Origin: Halalkalicoccus subterraneus
GTDB lineage: Archaea > Halobacteriota > Halobacteria > Halobacteriales > Halalkalicoccaceae
Assembly: GCF_003697815.1 (NCBI RefSeq)
Contig: NZ_RDQG01000016.1
Span: 1-64,000, forward strand
DNA length: 64,000 bases
Direction: 5' to 3'
Below the pieces are notes generated by a model. It was not told where the DNA came from. It made no database searches and saw only the letters and a program-made list of their open reading frames with translations. The stretch's first letter is position 1. Every line of letters starts with the position of its first letter. Below, one piece after another: positions 25,750 through 34,667 of the stretch. A program made the position numbers and the translations under genes.

Positions 25750-26529
25750 ATGCAATTCGACACGCTCGATTTAACGGTCGAGGAAAATGGGATTGCGACG
25801 CTTCAGCTCACGAACGATCCAGTTAACGCGATTAGCCAGCGGATGCGCCACGAACTGGCCAAGGCGCTCGAGACACTACGCGAGGACCGCATCCGCGTCG
25901 TAATCGTTACAGGCACCGAGGACGTGTTCTCGGTCGGCGCGGACGTTTCCCTTTTTGAGGAAGCACAAGAGTGGACGAGCGCAGAGTTTCGAACGAACTC
26001 GCGGGTGCTTGGTCGTGTCTTTGACGGGCTCGAAGGGATGGAAAAACCGGTCCTTGCGGCTATCAACGGAACCTGCGTTGGCGGTGGCCTCGAACTCGCA
26101 TTAGCATGTGACGTCCGTCTCGCCGCTCCCGACGCGACGCTCGGTTTCCCGGAGCACAACATCGGGTTAATCCCCGGTCTTGGGGGCTGTTCGCGGTTTG
26201 TCCACCTTGTGGGCCCTGGGCAAGCCAAGGATATGATCTTCAGCAAGGAGCTGGTCGATGGCGAGCGCGCGGATGTGATCGGATTGGTTGAGCGCGTTGA
26301 GGATGACCCCGAGGCGGCCGCTCGGGCGTATGCCGAATCGTTGCTCGACCGACCCCCACAGGCGCTGGGGCTCACAAAGCGGGTCGTCAACGCGGCACGC
26401 GATACGGACACCCGGTCGGCCGGCCTGCTCGAATCTCTCGCACAGAGCACTCTGTTGGAAACTGATGACCACCGCGAAGGGATCACGGCCTTCCGCGAGA
26501 AGCGCGACCCCGAGTTTACCGGGGAGTAG
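25750..26529 (+). CDS. Enoyl-CoA hydratase
   Basis: 259 residues. Full crotonase fold: SVGADVSLFE, NGTCVGGGLELALACD, and FPEHNIGLIPGLGGCSRF, which holds one catalytic Glu; the second position is Gly-Gly-Cys rather than Gly-Gly-Thr-Gln. The C-terminal FREKRDPEFTGE is normal. It lies 24 nt after the previous hydratase. It probably hydrates an enoyl-CoA formed from the ring-opened product. Confidence 0.88.
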   Translation: MQFDTLDLTVEENGIATLQLTNDPVNAISQRMRHELAKALETLREDRIRVVIVTGTEDVFSVGADVSLFEEAQEWTSAEFRTNSRVLGRVFDGLEGMEKPVLAAINGTCVGGGLELALACDVRLAAPDATLGFPEHNIGLIPGLGGCSRFVHLVGPGQAKDMIFSKELVDGERADVIGLVERVEDDPEAAARAYAESLLDRPPQALGLTKRVVNAARDTDTRSAGLLESLAQSTLLETDDHREGITAFREKRDPEFTGE

Positions 26530-26615
26530 CAAGCCGTTGGTCGACGCCGTTTCGAGTCGCTCCGTCGTTTGCCGGTTCCTGTAGACTAGTAGTAATCGGC
26601 GATAGAAGGTGATCC

Positions 26616-27455
26616 GTGCAAACGATTACCTCCCATCGAGTGCAGTTCGGCGAGCTCGCGGGACCCTTGATACACGGCGCAACGGTCTTCGACTGGCAAT
26701 TGATTGCTACCCAACGGGTGGCCGCGGCCGTCGAGTACTCCTTCGGCGAGATCCTTGACGATGGCGGGATTCCCTTTGCGCCGGTCGTTGTGAGTACCAC
26801 TATCGAACGATACCCCACTATTGGGGACGAAGTCGACGTTGAGGTCATTCCTCTGAACGTCGGAACCTCTAGCGTTGAGTTGCTCTACGAGATGACCGAC
26901 CGCAAGAGCGACCCCCTCGTGAGCGCGCGAATGACCCACGTAACGATCGGACCGGACGGCAACGCCCTCCCGCTTCCCGATCGGGTACACTCGGCGTTCA
27001 CTGACCGACTCGTCAACCGGAGCCCCGCGGTCGGCCCAAACAAGGCGGCCGACAGTCGGGATCTCCCGACGTTCGAGTCTTCCGTCCCGATCCGGAGCCC
27101 GCACATCGAGGGGGCAGAGCTGGCGTACTTCGAAGAGTACCCCCGATTTGCCGGGATCGCTTTGGAGGAGTTTCTTCGCGAGCAGGGAACGAGCCTCGGG
27201 GAATTGAGCGGCGAGAAACAGCCGTTCCGACTGCGTGACTGGCGCTGGGAACATAAGGCACCGGTCCCTTTCGAATCGACCCTGCGTGTCGAGTGTGACG
27301 TGGTTGGTATCGATCGCGAGACAGTCCGTATCAAGCACACCCTACTCGCGGATGGTCGGGTCGGTATCGAAGGAATCACCGAGTACGGCTGTTTCGACCG
27401 TTCCGGGGCGGCCGTATTGTTCGACGACCGGATGCTCGCTCCCTTTGAGTCTTGA
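26616..27455 (+). CDS. Two-domain hot-dog-fold protein (acyl-CoA thioesterase-like)
   Basis: 279 residues with a GTG start. Two similar halves can be read: residues ~1-120 (GATVFDWQLIATQRV ... TIGDEVDVEVIPLNVGTSSVELLY) and ~165-275 (YFEEYPRFAGIALEEFL ... FESTLRVECDVVGIDRETVRI), each with the hot-dog pattern of 4HBT thioesterases. It may release the acid from a CoA ester or act as a dehydratase-like binder. It follows the second hydratase in the same direction, 87 nt away. The fold call rests on pattern only, so the function is tentative. Confidence 0.65.
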   Translation: MQTITSHRVQFGELAGPLIHGATVFDWQLIATQRVAAAVEYSFGEILDDGGIPFAPVVVSTTIERYPTIGDEVDVEVIPLNVGTSSVELLYEMTDRKSDPLVSARMTHVTIGPDGNALPLPDRVHSAFTDRLVNRSPAVGPNKAADSRDLPTFESSVPIRSPHIEGAELAYFEEYPRFAGIALEEFLREQGTSLGELSGEKQPFRLRDWRWEHKAPVPFESTLRVECDVVGIDRETVRIKHTLLADGRVGIEGITEYGCFDRSGAAVLFDDRMLAPFES

Positions 27456-27469
27456 TTCCGACGGATCAC

Positions 27470-28064
27470 CGACCCTGCCACGCGGACTCGAAATTCTCGA
27501 AGAACGCATTCGAGACACTCGATGCACCGGTAGAAGAAGTCGAGATTGGAATCGAACAGACATCCAATGACCTTTGGCATGCCTTTATCGACCACTGGAG
27601 GGTCACGATGGTCAGTATCAACAAAAGTGTGAAAACAGAACACGAAATTGATATGTACGATAACCACCAAGACGAATTACTCAACTCAGTGACCAAGAAA
27701 ATAGAGGAAGGACAGGAGGTAGCTGTTCTTGAGTCGGTCCGCACAAGGTACGATAACGTCGTTCTTCGACACGATTCAGAACCTCTTCGAGGAATATGAT
27801 CTATTGGTGACACCGACGCTGTCAATAAAACCCTCAAGTACGGAATATATATCTGATCCACCCGAAATAGATGGTGAAGAGACCCGCGAAGCATTAGGAT
27901 GGTTCCTCACGTGGCCGTTCAATCTGACAGCAATTCCAAGCGCGTCTATCCCGGCCAGGTTTACAGATGACGATCTTCCTATCGGACTTCAGATCGTCGG
28001 ACCTCGCTACAAGGACGAGCGGATTTTCGCCGCGAGTGTTGGCTTTGAGAGAGTCCGCCCGTAG
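27470..28064 (+). pseudogene. Amidase remnant (C-terminal half)
   Basis: Two overlapping frames together encode the C-terminal half of an amidase-signature enzyme: first EVEIGIEQTSNDLWHAFIDHW, then after a frameshift near 27740 the stretch FEEYDLLVTPTLSIKPS, WPFNLTAIPSASIPA and DDLPIGLQIVGPRYKDE. The catalytic N-terminal half with Lys and the serines is missing. It is a decayed gene, unlike the intact amidase at 2826-4331. It sits at the start of a run of decayed genes. Confidence 0.75.
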
Positions 28065-28145
28065 GCTGATGGATATCCGCCGAGATAGGCGAAAACTCTG
28101 CGTACGGTAGTTCCGCGAATTGTGGATTATCGTGGCGACTCAACG

Positions 28146-28826
28146 CTATCGGCTCCGTTCGTTCCGGGGCCACGTTAGAACCTCCCCGACTCTCTGTGCG
28201 GTCGGCAGCTCCCAACCGTAGGTGACCGCTGCCAATCGGGTTCCGACCGTGACCACGGCACACAGCGCGGCGGCGACGCTTTCGGCGCCACCGAGTGCCG
28301 TGACGGTCCAGAAAACCCCTCCACCCAACACGGCACAGCTCGCGTAGAAGTCGGTGAGGAGAATGAAGGGCGGCCGATCCAAGAGGATGTCCGCACACGC
28401 GCCTCCACCGACTGCGTTGATCGTCGCGATGACGACAATCCCGAAGCCCGGCAGTCCCGTATCTGCCGCGACGATTGACCCGGCCGTGGCGAACGCGGCG
28501 AGGCCAATGGCGTCCGAGATGACCGTCACAGGGTGATCGTCCGGCGACTCGAGTGCAGCACTCAACCCGACCGCGAGGGACACGCCGAACAGTCCGAGCG
28601 CAATCTCGCCGAGCGAACTCAACACCAGCGGTACCCGGTTTACGAGGACGTCACGGGTCGCGCCGCCCGCGAAGGCCGTCGCGAGTCCGACAACGACGAC
28701 GCCCAACAGATCGAACCGCTCACGTATCGCCTTTACAGCACCTACGAGTGCGAACGCGATCAGCCCGATCGCGTTCATAATCGCGAACGGATCCGTGAGG
28801 ATACCCTGGATGACTACTTGCATCAC
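28146..28826 (-). CDS. TRIC/UPF0126-family membrane protein
   Basis: 226 residues, about seven membrane helices, with two repeated halves (residues ~15-95 and ~100-180). Each contains the motif pattern AIGLIAFALVGAVKA / AIGLAAFATAGSIVA and FAGGATRDVLVNRVP / AVGGGACADILLDRPP. This is the TRIC-type (UPF0126, YadS/YicG) channel family, thought to conduct cations. It appears intact and is not functionally linked to its decayed neighbours. Confidence 0.9.
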   Translation of the reverse strand: MMQVVIQGILTDPFAIMNAIGLIAFALVGAVKAIRERFDLLGVVVVGLATAFAGGATRDVLVNRVPLVLSSLGEIALGLFGVSLAVGLSAALESPDDHPVTVISDAIGLAAFATAGSIVAADTGLPGFGIVVIATINAVGGGACADILLDRPPFILLTDFYASCAVLGGGVFWTVTALGGAESVAAALCAVVTVGTRLAAVTYGWELPTAQRVGEVLTWPRNERSR

Positions 28827-28881
28827 TACTCCCGGCCTCGAGATCCGAGTGCTTGAACGCCCCGATTCGAATCCGCATTAG

Positions 28882-29055
28882 GACGCGACCTACCTGATGC
28901 GAACCGTCAGTCAGAATGGTGGCACCGCTACCTACCTCGGTATCGGTGCAAGCAACCCAAGCGGTCACCATACGCCGCGGTTCGACATCGACGAGGCTGC
29001 TCTCACGATCGGTGTCTCGATCCTCTCGACGTCGGTCTTAGAGTTGCTCGCGTGA
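28882..29055 (+). pseudogene. M20-family amidohydrolase/peptidase remnant (C-terminus)
   Basis: The frame encodes DATYLMRTVSQNGGTATY, GIGASNPSGHHTPRFDID and a VLELLA end, which is the C-terminus of M20 amidohydrolases (including the metal-site His region before PRFDID). Nothing upstream encodes the rest of the enzyme, so this is a terminal fragment. It supports the view that this segment is decaying. Confidence 0.75.
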
Positions 29056-29229
29056 GTGGCAATCGGTGGGTACCACCCGTTTTGCTGCTTGGATACAAAC
29101 ATGGTCTTCGAACGTGCCAATTCGTAGCACGACGATTATATTGTCTATGAGTGGGTTCGAATCGGAGCGTAGTGTACAAAATTATGAAAAATTAAAAACT
29201 ACTTTGAGAGACGTCGGGCTAGCTTTCGT

Positions 29230-29680
29230 ATGCGTCGATCAGACGATCTCGTCCGGTTCGAGGGAATCGAACCCGGAACCACGATTGACTGCGGTTCAAC
29301 GATTGTTTCCGAATTAGAGATCGTCGAGTTCGCCGAGCGGTACGATCTGCTTGAGATCCACATGGACCCGTCGGCTGCAGCCGAGAGCCACTTCGGCGGC
29401 ATCATTGCGAGCGGCTATCACACACTTTGTCTCTTGGTTAGATTCCTCGTTGAGGGTATCAGAACAGAGCGCGCAGTCGTCGGCGGTCTAGGGATTGACG
29501 ACGTGCGTTGGCATCAGCCGGCCGAGCCAGGCGATACGATCTCCGTGAAAAATGAAATTCTCGATACCCGTCTCTTGAAAGTGACCCGAGCGTGGGGATC
29601 GTCCACGAGGTGATCACCGTGACGAACCAGCGGGAGGAGACTGTGCTCACCTACGAGAATTACGAACTCGTTACGCGGTA
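29230..29680 (+). pseudogene. MaoC-like (R)-hydratase with a frameshift
   Basis: The first ~115 codons read as a MaoC-like hot-dog dehydratase with the catalytic pattern YDLLEIHMD (Asp then His) and HFGGIIASGYHT. Near 29573 one base appears lost: the frame should continue as ESDPSVGIVHEVITVTNQ and end TYENYELVTR at 29680, which is seen in another frame. A similar intact gene is at 31960 and a more decayed copy at 32941-33333. A sequencing error cannot be excluded from this read alone. Confidence 0.72.
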
Positions 29681-30000
29681 GAAACGTTATCTTTTTGTTC
29701 GAAGGATGACACTGGGGGGACGCTTACGAACAGTTCGGTCTACAATGTAAATTTGCTTGGGATCGTAGTTCTCGGTATTTTTATATCTATGTCGTTGAAC
29801 TGTCTTTTTCTCTAAGCCGTACTTCAATATCGAGTGATCTGAGTCAACTTGCTGTTCGGAACGCTTCCAATTTGTTGGTCAACGCTCCGGAGACACTGAT
29901 CACGAGCATGTAGAGTTTGTGAACGATCGCGTTTGGTCAAGACAACGATTCTACTTCCCATGGCATCTATTTATGCCGTTAGCAATAGCACAGTGAGTTC
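29681..30000. other. 320-bp stretch with no recognised gene
   Basis: Between the frameshifted MaoC and the convergent hydratase gene. No open frame with family features was seen on either strand. It is AT-rich near 29760-29800. Confidence 0.5.
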
Positions 30001-30828
30001 TTATTTTCCCTGCCAGTTCGGATCGCGGTCTTCGAAGAACGCGTCGATCCCTTCGTTCTTGTCCTCGGTCGCGAACAGTTGCGAGAACAGTTCGGCCTCG
30101 TACTCGATACCCGATGACAGATCCATCTCTACACTTGCCTGGATGGCTGTTTTCGCGAACTCTAGGGCGACCGGGCTCTTCTCAGCCATTGACTTTGCCA
30201 GCCCGTAAACGCGCTCGTCGAGGCTTTCCTCATTATGGACCTCGTCGACGAGGCCGATCTCCGCTGCCTCCTGTGCGTCGATGAGTTCGCCAGAGAGAAT
30301 TAGCCGCATTGCTTGTCCTTCGCCGACAAGTCGGGGCAGACGCTGGGTACCGCCGCCGCCAGGGATGATGCCAAGATTGATTTCTGGCTGGCCAAGCTTT
30401 GCCTGTTCGTGGGCAATTCGGATGTCACAGGCCTGCGCGAGTTCGCACCCACCGCCGAGCGCGTGACCGTTAATATGGGCGATTACCGGCTTTGGGAAGT
30501 CTGCGATCGTCTCGTAAATCCTCGGTCGCTTACTCACCTCGCGCTGTTCGAGCGTGCCGCGTTCGCGAAGTTCGGTCACGTCAGCCCCGGCGACAAACGC
30601 CTTCCCTTCGTCGTCGCCGGTCAGAACGACTACCCGGCAACAGTCGTCGTCGGCGATCGCCGCAAGGACGTCGCTCAGCTCCGAGCGCAACCGTGCGTCG
30701 AGCGCGTTTCTGGCCTCCGGGCGCGAGAGCGTGACGGTCACAACGCCCTCAATTCGGTCGCTGACAGCCACCGAGACGGTTTCGCATTCGTCACCAACGG
30801 CCTCAGGATTCGTATCGCCGTTGTTCAT
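30001..30828 (-). CDS. Enoyl-CoA hydratase
   Basis: 275 residues. Classical crotonase: AFVAGADVTELRER, NGHALGGGCELAQACD, and GQPEINLGIIPGGGGTQRLPR, with the catalytic Glu in PEINLG; the second position is Gly rather than Glu. C-terminal FFEDRDPNWQGK. It overlaps the upstream 3-hydroxyacyl-CoA dehydrogenase by 4 nt, so the pair forms a beta-oxidation-type unit: hydration then oxidation. The N-terminal 25 residues are an acidic extension. Confidence 0.93.
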   Translation of the reverse strand: MNNGDTNPEAVGDECETVSVAVSDRIEGVVTVTLSRPEARNALDARLRSELSDVLAAIADDDCCRVVVLTGDDEGKAFVAGADVTELRERGTLEQREVSKRPRIYETIADFPKPVIAHINGHALGGGCELAQACDIRIAHEQAKLGQPEINLGIIPGGGGTQRLPRLVGEGQAMRLILSGELIDAQEAAEIGLVDEVHNEESLDERVYGLAKSMAEKSPVALEFAKTAIQASVEMDLSSGIEYEAELFSQLFATEDKNEGIDAFFEDRDPNWQGK

Positions 30829-31712
30829 CGACCCCCCTCCAAGTCGCCGCTGACACCAACGCGTTCGCCGTTCTCCCAGAGGTAAAAACCCTCACCGGTC
30901 TTCTTGCCGAGCTTCCCAGCGCGGACTTTCTGGCGCAACAACTGTGGCGGCCGAAATCGCTCGCCTAATTCCTCTTGAAGATATTCAAGGATATCAAGTC
31001 GGATGTCAAGCCCAACAACATCCGTGAGCTCGATCGGTCCCATTGGATGATTGTAACCGAGTTCCATTGCCCGATCGATGGCTTGAGGACTGGCGACACC
31101 TGTCTCTAGCATCCGAACCGCTTCCACGCCGAGGGAGACACCGAGTCGAGATGAAGCAAACCCGGCTGAATCCCGAACAGTGACGGGCTCCTTTCCGATG
31201 TCCTTGATGAACTCTTCGGCAAACGCAATCGTTTCGTCGTCCGTTTGCTCGGCGACGACAATTTCGACAAGACCCATGATGTGCACTGGATTGAAAAAGT
31301 GAAGGCCAATAGCCCGTTCAGATCGATCGAGGGCACTCGCAATTTCGGTCACCGATAGTGAGGAGGTATTCGACGCGATGATCGTGTCTTCTGGGGCCGC
31401 GTTCTCGACCTCTTGGAAAGTGTCGTGTTTGACCTCAAGAATCTCTGGAACCGCTTCAATGACGAGATCCGCGTCCACGACGGCGTTTGACAGTGATGTC
31501 GTTGTCGTGATTTGATCGAGCGTCGCCGCTTTCTGCTTCTTACTAACTTTCCCGCGTTCGATACCGCCCTGGAGATTCGATGCGATTGCATTGACTCCTT
31601 CTTCGAGGATTCCTTCTTCGAGGTCCCGGATCGTGACTTCATTGTTAGCCATTGCCGCTGCCTGTGCGATCCCATGGCCCATGGTACCGGCTCCTAATAC
31701 TGCGATTCGCAT
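30825..31712 (-). CDS. 3-hydroxyacyl-CoA dehydrogenase
   Basis: 295 residues. The NAD-binding GAGTMGHGIAQAAAM (Rossmann glycine motif) begins the protein. The catalytic pair is seen as His in GLHFFNPVHIMGLVEIV and Glu in the same block, with NTSSLSVTEIA before and GFASSRLG after. The C-terminal domain ends KLGKKTGEGFYLW. It oxidises L-3-hydroxyacyl-CoA, working with the co-transcribed hydratase; in PaaH-like roles it would act after ring opening. Confidence 0.95.
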   Translation of the reverse strand: MRIAVLGAGTMGHGIAQAAAMANNEVTIRDLEEGILEEGVNAIASNLQGGIERGKVSKKQKAATLDQITTTTSLSNAVVDADLVIEAVPEILEVKHDTFQEVENAAPEDTIIASNTSSLSVTEIASALDRSERAIGLHFFNPVHIMGLVEIVVAEQTDDETIAFAEEFIKDIGKEPVTVRDSAGFASSRLGVSLGVEAVRMLETGVASPQAIDRAMELGYNHPMGPIELTDVVGLDIRLDILEYLQEELGERFRPPQLLRQKVRAGKLGKKTGEGFYLWENGERVGVSGDLEGGR

Positions 31713-31959
31713 AATGGTCCATATATTCAGCAGCCACTTAAATCAGGTATGTTCGGGTAGACAATATCTTGCTAAAATGCTTATTAGGAATTTTGTCGGG
31801 CTTCTTAGAATCAGCAAGCACTTATCAAGATAATAATGAAAATTATGTCTGTAGAGTACAGTTATTCGGTGTTCAGTAGTATTATACATATTATTAAAAA
31901 TAGTATATTATAAATAAAATTAATATACTTTATGCCAATGGAGGTTGAACGCCTGCTTG

Positions 31960-32412
31960 ATGACAAATATTTACTTCGAAGATACAACGGCTGGGACAGT
32001 CCGAGATCTCGGAAACTACACTATTCCGGAAGACGAGATGATGGCATTCTCCGAGCGGTACGATCCTCAACCAATACATATCGACAAAGACGCAGCAACA
32101 GAGTCTGTATTTGGGGCAGTGATCGCTAGCGGTTGGTACACTGCGAGCGTCTGCATGCGCTTATTTGTCGATGAGTTCCTTGCTGAAACCGCGAGCATCG
32201 GTTCACCTGGGTTAGACGAACTTTCTTGGTTAACACCCGTGTATGCTAATGACACTCTGACCGTAGAGAACGAAATTCTCGAAACGCGACCGTCGAAAAG
32301 TCGTGATGACCGAGGCTACGTCCGAAATCAAACCCGCGCGTATAACCAAGAAGGCGATAAGGTGCTTACTTGGATTGGAACGAACATCATACTTTGCTGC
32401 CATGCTGATTGA
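31960..32412 (+). CDS. MaoC-like dehydratase, intact copy
   Basis: 150 residues. Hot-dog fold of the MaoC/(R)-specific hydratase family: FEDTTAGTVRDLGNYTIPEDE, the Asp-His pair in YDPQPIHID, and FGAVIASGWYTAS. ATG 31960 is preferred because GGAGGT at 31940-31945 precedes it and upstream ATGs at 31932 and 31938 run in another frame. It is the only intact member of three related sequences in 4 kb. The last residues (NIILCCHAD) are unusual and may be altered. Confidence 0.82.
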   Translation: MTNIYFEDTTAGTVRDLGNYTIPEDEMMAFSERYDPQPIHIDKDAATESVFGAVIASGWYTASVCMRLFVDEFLAETASIGSPGLDELSWLTPVYANDTLTVENEILETRPSKSRDDRGYVRNQTRAYNQEGDKVLTWIGTNIILCCHAD

Positions 32413-32546
32413 TTACTGCCCCATCATTCGATTTTAATAGAATAATTATTACTTTATTAGTTCTCTATTCGACAAAAATATGGTGGTCGATACCAACTAT
32501 AGTAATAATTAAGATTGGTGAAATAGCATTTGTAGAGACGAGACAC

Positions 32547-32813
32547 ATGAACTCATATACCAAGGAGCAGTTTGTGATGATACTCATAGAAAATTTTGAG
32601 TGCAATCGCAAAGAAGCAGAATCAGTCGTAGAAATGGCACTTGAAATGGAAGATGATGGAATTTGGCAAGAATTTTTTAGTGAAAGCTTATCACCTCAGT
32701 TACTCAAGCAAATAATCAATGACTTTCCTTCTTATGGAACTCTTAGTTATCGCTGGAACTGGTGTGCCGGTTTACAGGGGAGTTTTGAATATTTAGAGGG
32801 ATATCGAATATAG
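32547..32813 (+). CDS. Small hypothetical protein
   Basis: 88 residues from the ATG at 32547 (MNSYTKEQFV); a longer in-frame start at 32409 adds a hydrophobic, AT-rich stretch with no support. The product is acidic and helical (EAESVVEMALEMEDDG) with an aromatic end (RWNWCAGLQGSF). Base composition is much more AT-rich than neighbours, suggesting recent acquisition. No family is recognised. Confidence 0.5.
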   Translation: MNSYTKEQFVMILIENFECNRKEAESVVEMALEMEDDGIWQEFFSESLSPQLLKQIINDFPSYGTLSYRWNWCAGLQGSFEYLEGYRI

Positions 32814-32940
32814 TGATACTATCAAGACCTTCGAATCTCAGAACAATTCAAGCATCATACGCTCCTTTGTTAGATGTCTATTCTGTCTGTAGGGACAAAT
32901 ATTTAGTAGAAATTGACTGATTTAATTTAACAATCCGATT

Positions 32941-33333
32941 CAATGCGGTTCAGTGACTATCTTCGAAGGCGAGACGTTGAGCTTACCAAGCAATGTAATC
33001 TGCTTCAATCCATACCTATCCAATGGCAGCACTTAAGTGGCAATTTAGTGGCCTCATCGCCGGCGGCTATCGCACACTCGGTCTCTCGGTTAGACTCCTC
33101 GTTGGAGGTATCAGAACGAAGCGTGCTGTCGTTGGCGGGCTCGGAACCGACAAGGTGACTTACTACCGGTCGATTAAGCCGGGCGATGCATTCACGGTCC
33201 GAGCAGAAATTCTTGATACATGACTATCAGAAAGCAACCCAAATCACGAATTATCCGTGAGAGGATCATCATGAGTAACCAGCCCGACGAGACGACGCTC
33301 ACCTACGAGAATCACGAATTCGTATCTCATTGA
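32941..33333 (+). pseudogene. Heavily decayed MaoC-like hydratase
   Basis: DNA here aligns by eye with the 29230 MaoC copy. Parts readable in different frames are CGSVTIFEGETLSLPS, then GLIAGGYRTLGLSVRLLVGG, KPGDAFTVRAEILDT followed by an in-frame TGA, then LSESNP, and finally TLTYENHEFVSH ending at 33333. Several frameshifts and a stop show clear decay. Confidence 0.75.
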
Positions 33334-33418
33334 AATTAATGTTGAGGAAAACGGCGAACTAGAAGAATTGAAACGTGCTATTGGTGATCGTCACTGGCGG
33401 TTGTTCGCTCGTAGAGTG

Positions 33419-33820
33419 TTAAGTATCTGAGTTCCCACCACAGACAAGTACGGGACGGTCAGTTCCTAAGATAACGTCCTGCGTGACGCTACCGAACAAG
33501 GCTTTGCCCGTGGGAGAACGTTTCCGTCCGCCGAGGCAGATGAGGTTGATATCATTGTTCTCGATATATCGAAGTATCATCTCGGACGGATCCCCGCTCG
33601 TCTCATCCATTGTCACGCGGCCGTCAATATCAGCTAATTCGTCTTCGGCCGTTCGTGCCGCTTTTATTTGACCGATCGACGCCCCGGATGTGTTGTTAGT
33701 GAACACGTGAAGGAGGATAATCTCTGTATCAACTCTCTGAGCTGACAATTGTTTAATTGTCTCGGCCTGCGTTCTGGCATGATCTACATTGTCGTCGATT
33801 GCTAGTAGGACTCGATACAT
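33419..33820 (-). CDS. Universal stress protein (UspA family)
   Basis: 133 residues. MYRVLLAIDDNVDHA opens the alpha/beta fold. The ATP-binding motif is seen as GGRKRSPTGKALFGSVTQDVI (Gly-2x-Gly-9x-Gly-Ser type) near the end, followed by DRPVLVCGG. Family members bind ATP and respond to stress. The gene stands alone at the edge of the decay zone with an AT-rich upstream region. Confidence 0.92.
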   Translation of the reverse strand: MYRVLLAIDDNVDHARTQAETIKQLSAQRVDTEIILLHVFTNNTSGASIGQIKAARTAEDELADIDGRVTMDETSGDPSEMILRYIENNDINLICLGGRKRSPTGKALFGSVTQDVILGTDRPVLVCGGNSDT

Positions 33821-34247
33821 ATCTCCCTAATAAGGGTTCAACAGTAGCGCATATAAAACATTATTTAAAATAATTGAGTAAATAGGGATATCTATCGAGA
33901 CTGTTTTGATATTTTGTTTATACGAATTTTACGGTCGATTTTATTAGGAAAATTTAAAATATGGATCAAGTGGGATTATGCCATTACAATGGGTGTTGGA
34001 ATATAGTATGGAATTCAAACTTTCTGCCAGAGTTTTCTAAAAGAGATATTTCCATGTGAAGTAACTGCTGTTCTGAAACTGCAGCCAGCGTATTGAGATG
34101 ATATTCTCTCCGCTGCCTGTAGACTAATCTGTCGGCACCATGAGAACGAGATAGTGGAAACACGCAGCAAAGAACACACTGTAGTAGACCTATTTGCCAA
34201 AGAATTCCATGGAATTACGTGCCGTCGCCTACAGAGGACACCTATCC

Positions 34248-34480
34248 ATGGTTTCAATTCCAGATCGTCTGCAGGCGCTGATTACGGCTCGGCCGACCGA
34301 GATAGAGGGAAGAAGGTAGATTGAGATTCCCGAAGAGCTGGTCGAACACGCGACGGTCGATCCAGAAGCGGTCTATCAGGTCGCCGTACTTCCGGCAGAG
34401 ACTGAGGACGCAGCAAACGACAGTCGCGACACAATGTTACCTGCTGATGCCTGTGACCAGTTCCTCGCAGTCTCTACTTT
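34248..34480 (+). pseudogene. Remnant of haloarchaeal TRAM-domain protein (N-terminal part)
   Basis: The frame begins MVSIPDRLQALITARPTEIE, meets a TAG at 34317, and continues IEIPEELVEHATVDPEAVYQ and VAVLPAETED. This resembles the N-terminal domain that precedes the TRAM domain in small haloarchaeal proteins. The TRAM domain itself (QGDGIARVERGYVV-like) is not found. The upstream stretch 33821-34247 holds no convincing gene, only a weak frame near 34120-34250. Confidence 0.5.
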
Positions 34481-34499
34481 GACGCCGGTTTACATCATC

Positions 34500-34592
34500 G
34501 TTTGCTGGAAAGTTTTCTACTTAGAAATATATACAGTTTACCAGAAAGACATCCAGTAAACTCGCTAGCAAACTTTCCAGTAAACTCGCTGG
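34500..34592. repeat. Direct and inverted repeats upstream of parA (possible partition site)
   Basis: CCAGTAAACTCGCT occurs at 34553 and 34577 (24-bp spacing, followed by AG or GG). Related inverted copies GTTTGCTGGAAAG (34500) and GTTTACCAGAAAG (34536) lie just before. Tight repeats next to a ParA-type gene fit a centromere/parS or an autoregulatory operator. Confidence 0.6.
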
Positions 34593-34611
34593 AACGCCTA
34601 CAAGCCAGCCA

Positions 34612-34629
34612 GTCAGACACATGTCTGAC
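34612..34629. promoter_or_regulatory. Perfect 18-bp palindrome before parA
   Basis: GTCAGACACATGTCTGAC has perfect 8-bp arms around CA. It lies 39-56 nt before the ParA start, at promoter distance, suggesting autoregulation by the partition proteins. Confidence 0.55.
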
Positions 34630-34667
34630 AAACCTTCAAGACAGCCCGCTCCGTGGACACATAGCAG

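Noticed and set aside
27452-27799. 115-residue ORF as an independent gene
   Set aside because: It is one frame of the decayed amidase and continues after a frameshift.
29140-29170. GGTTCGAATC as the T-loop of a tRNA
   Set aside because: No acceptor or anticodon arms could be built around it.
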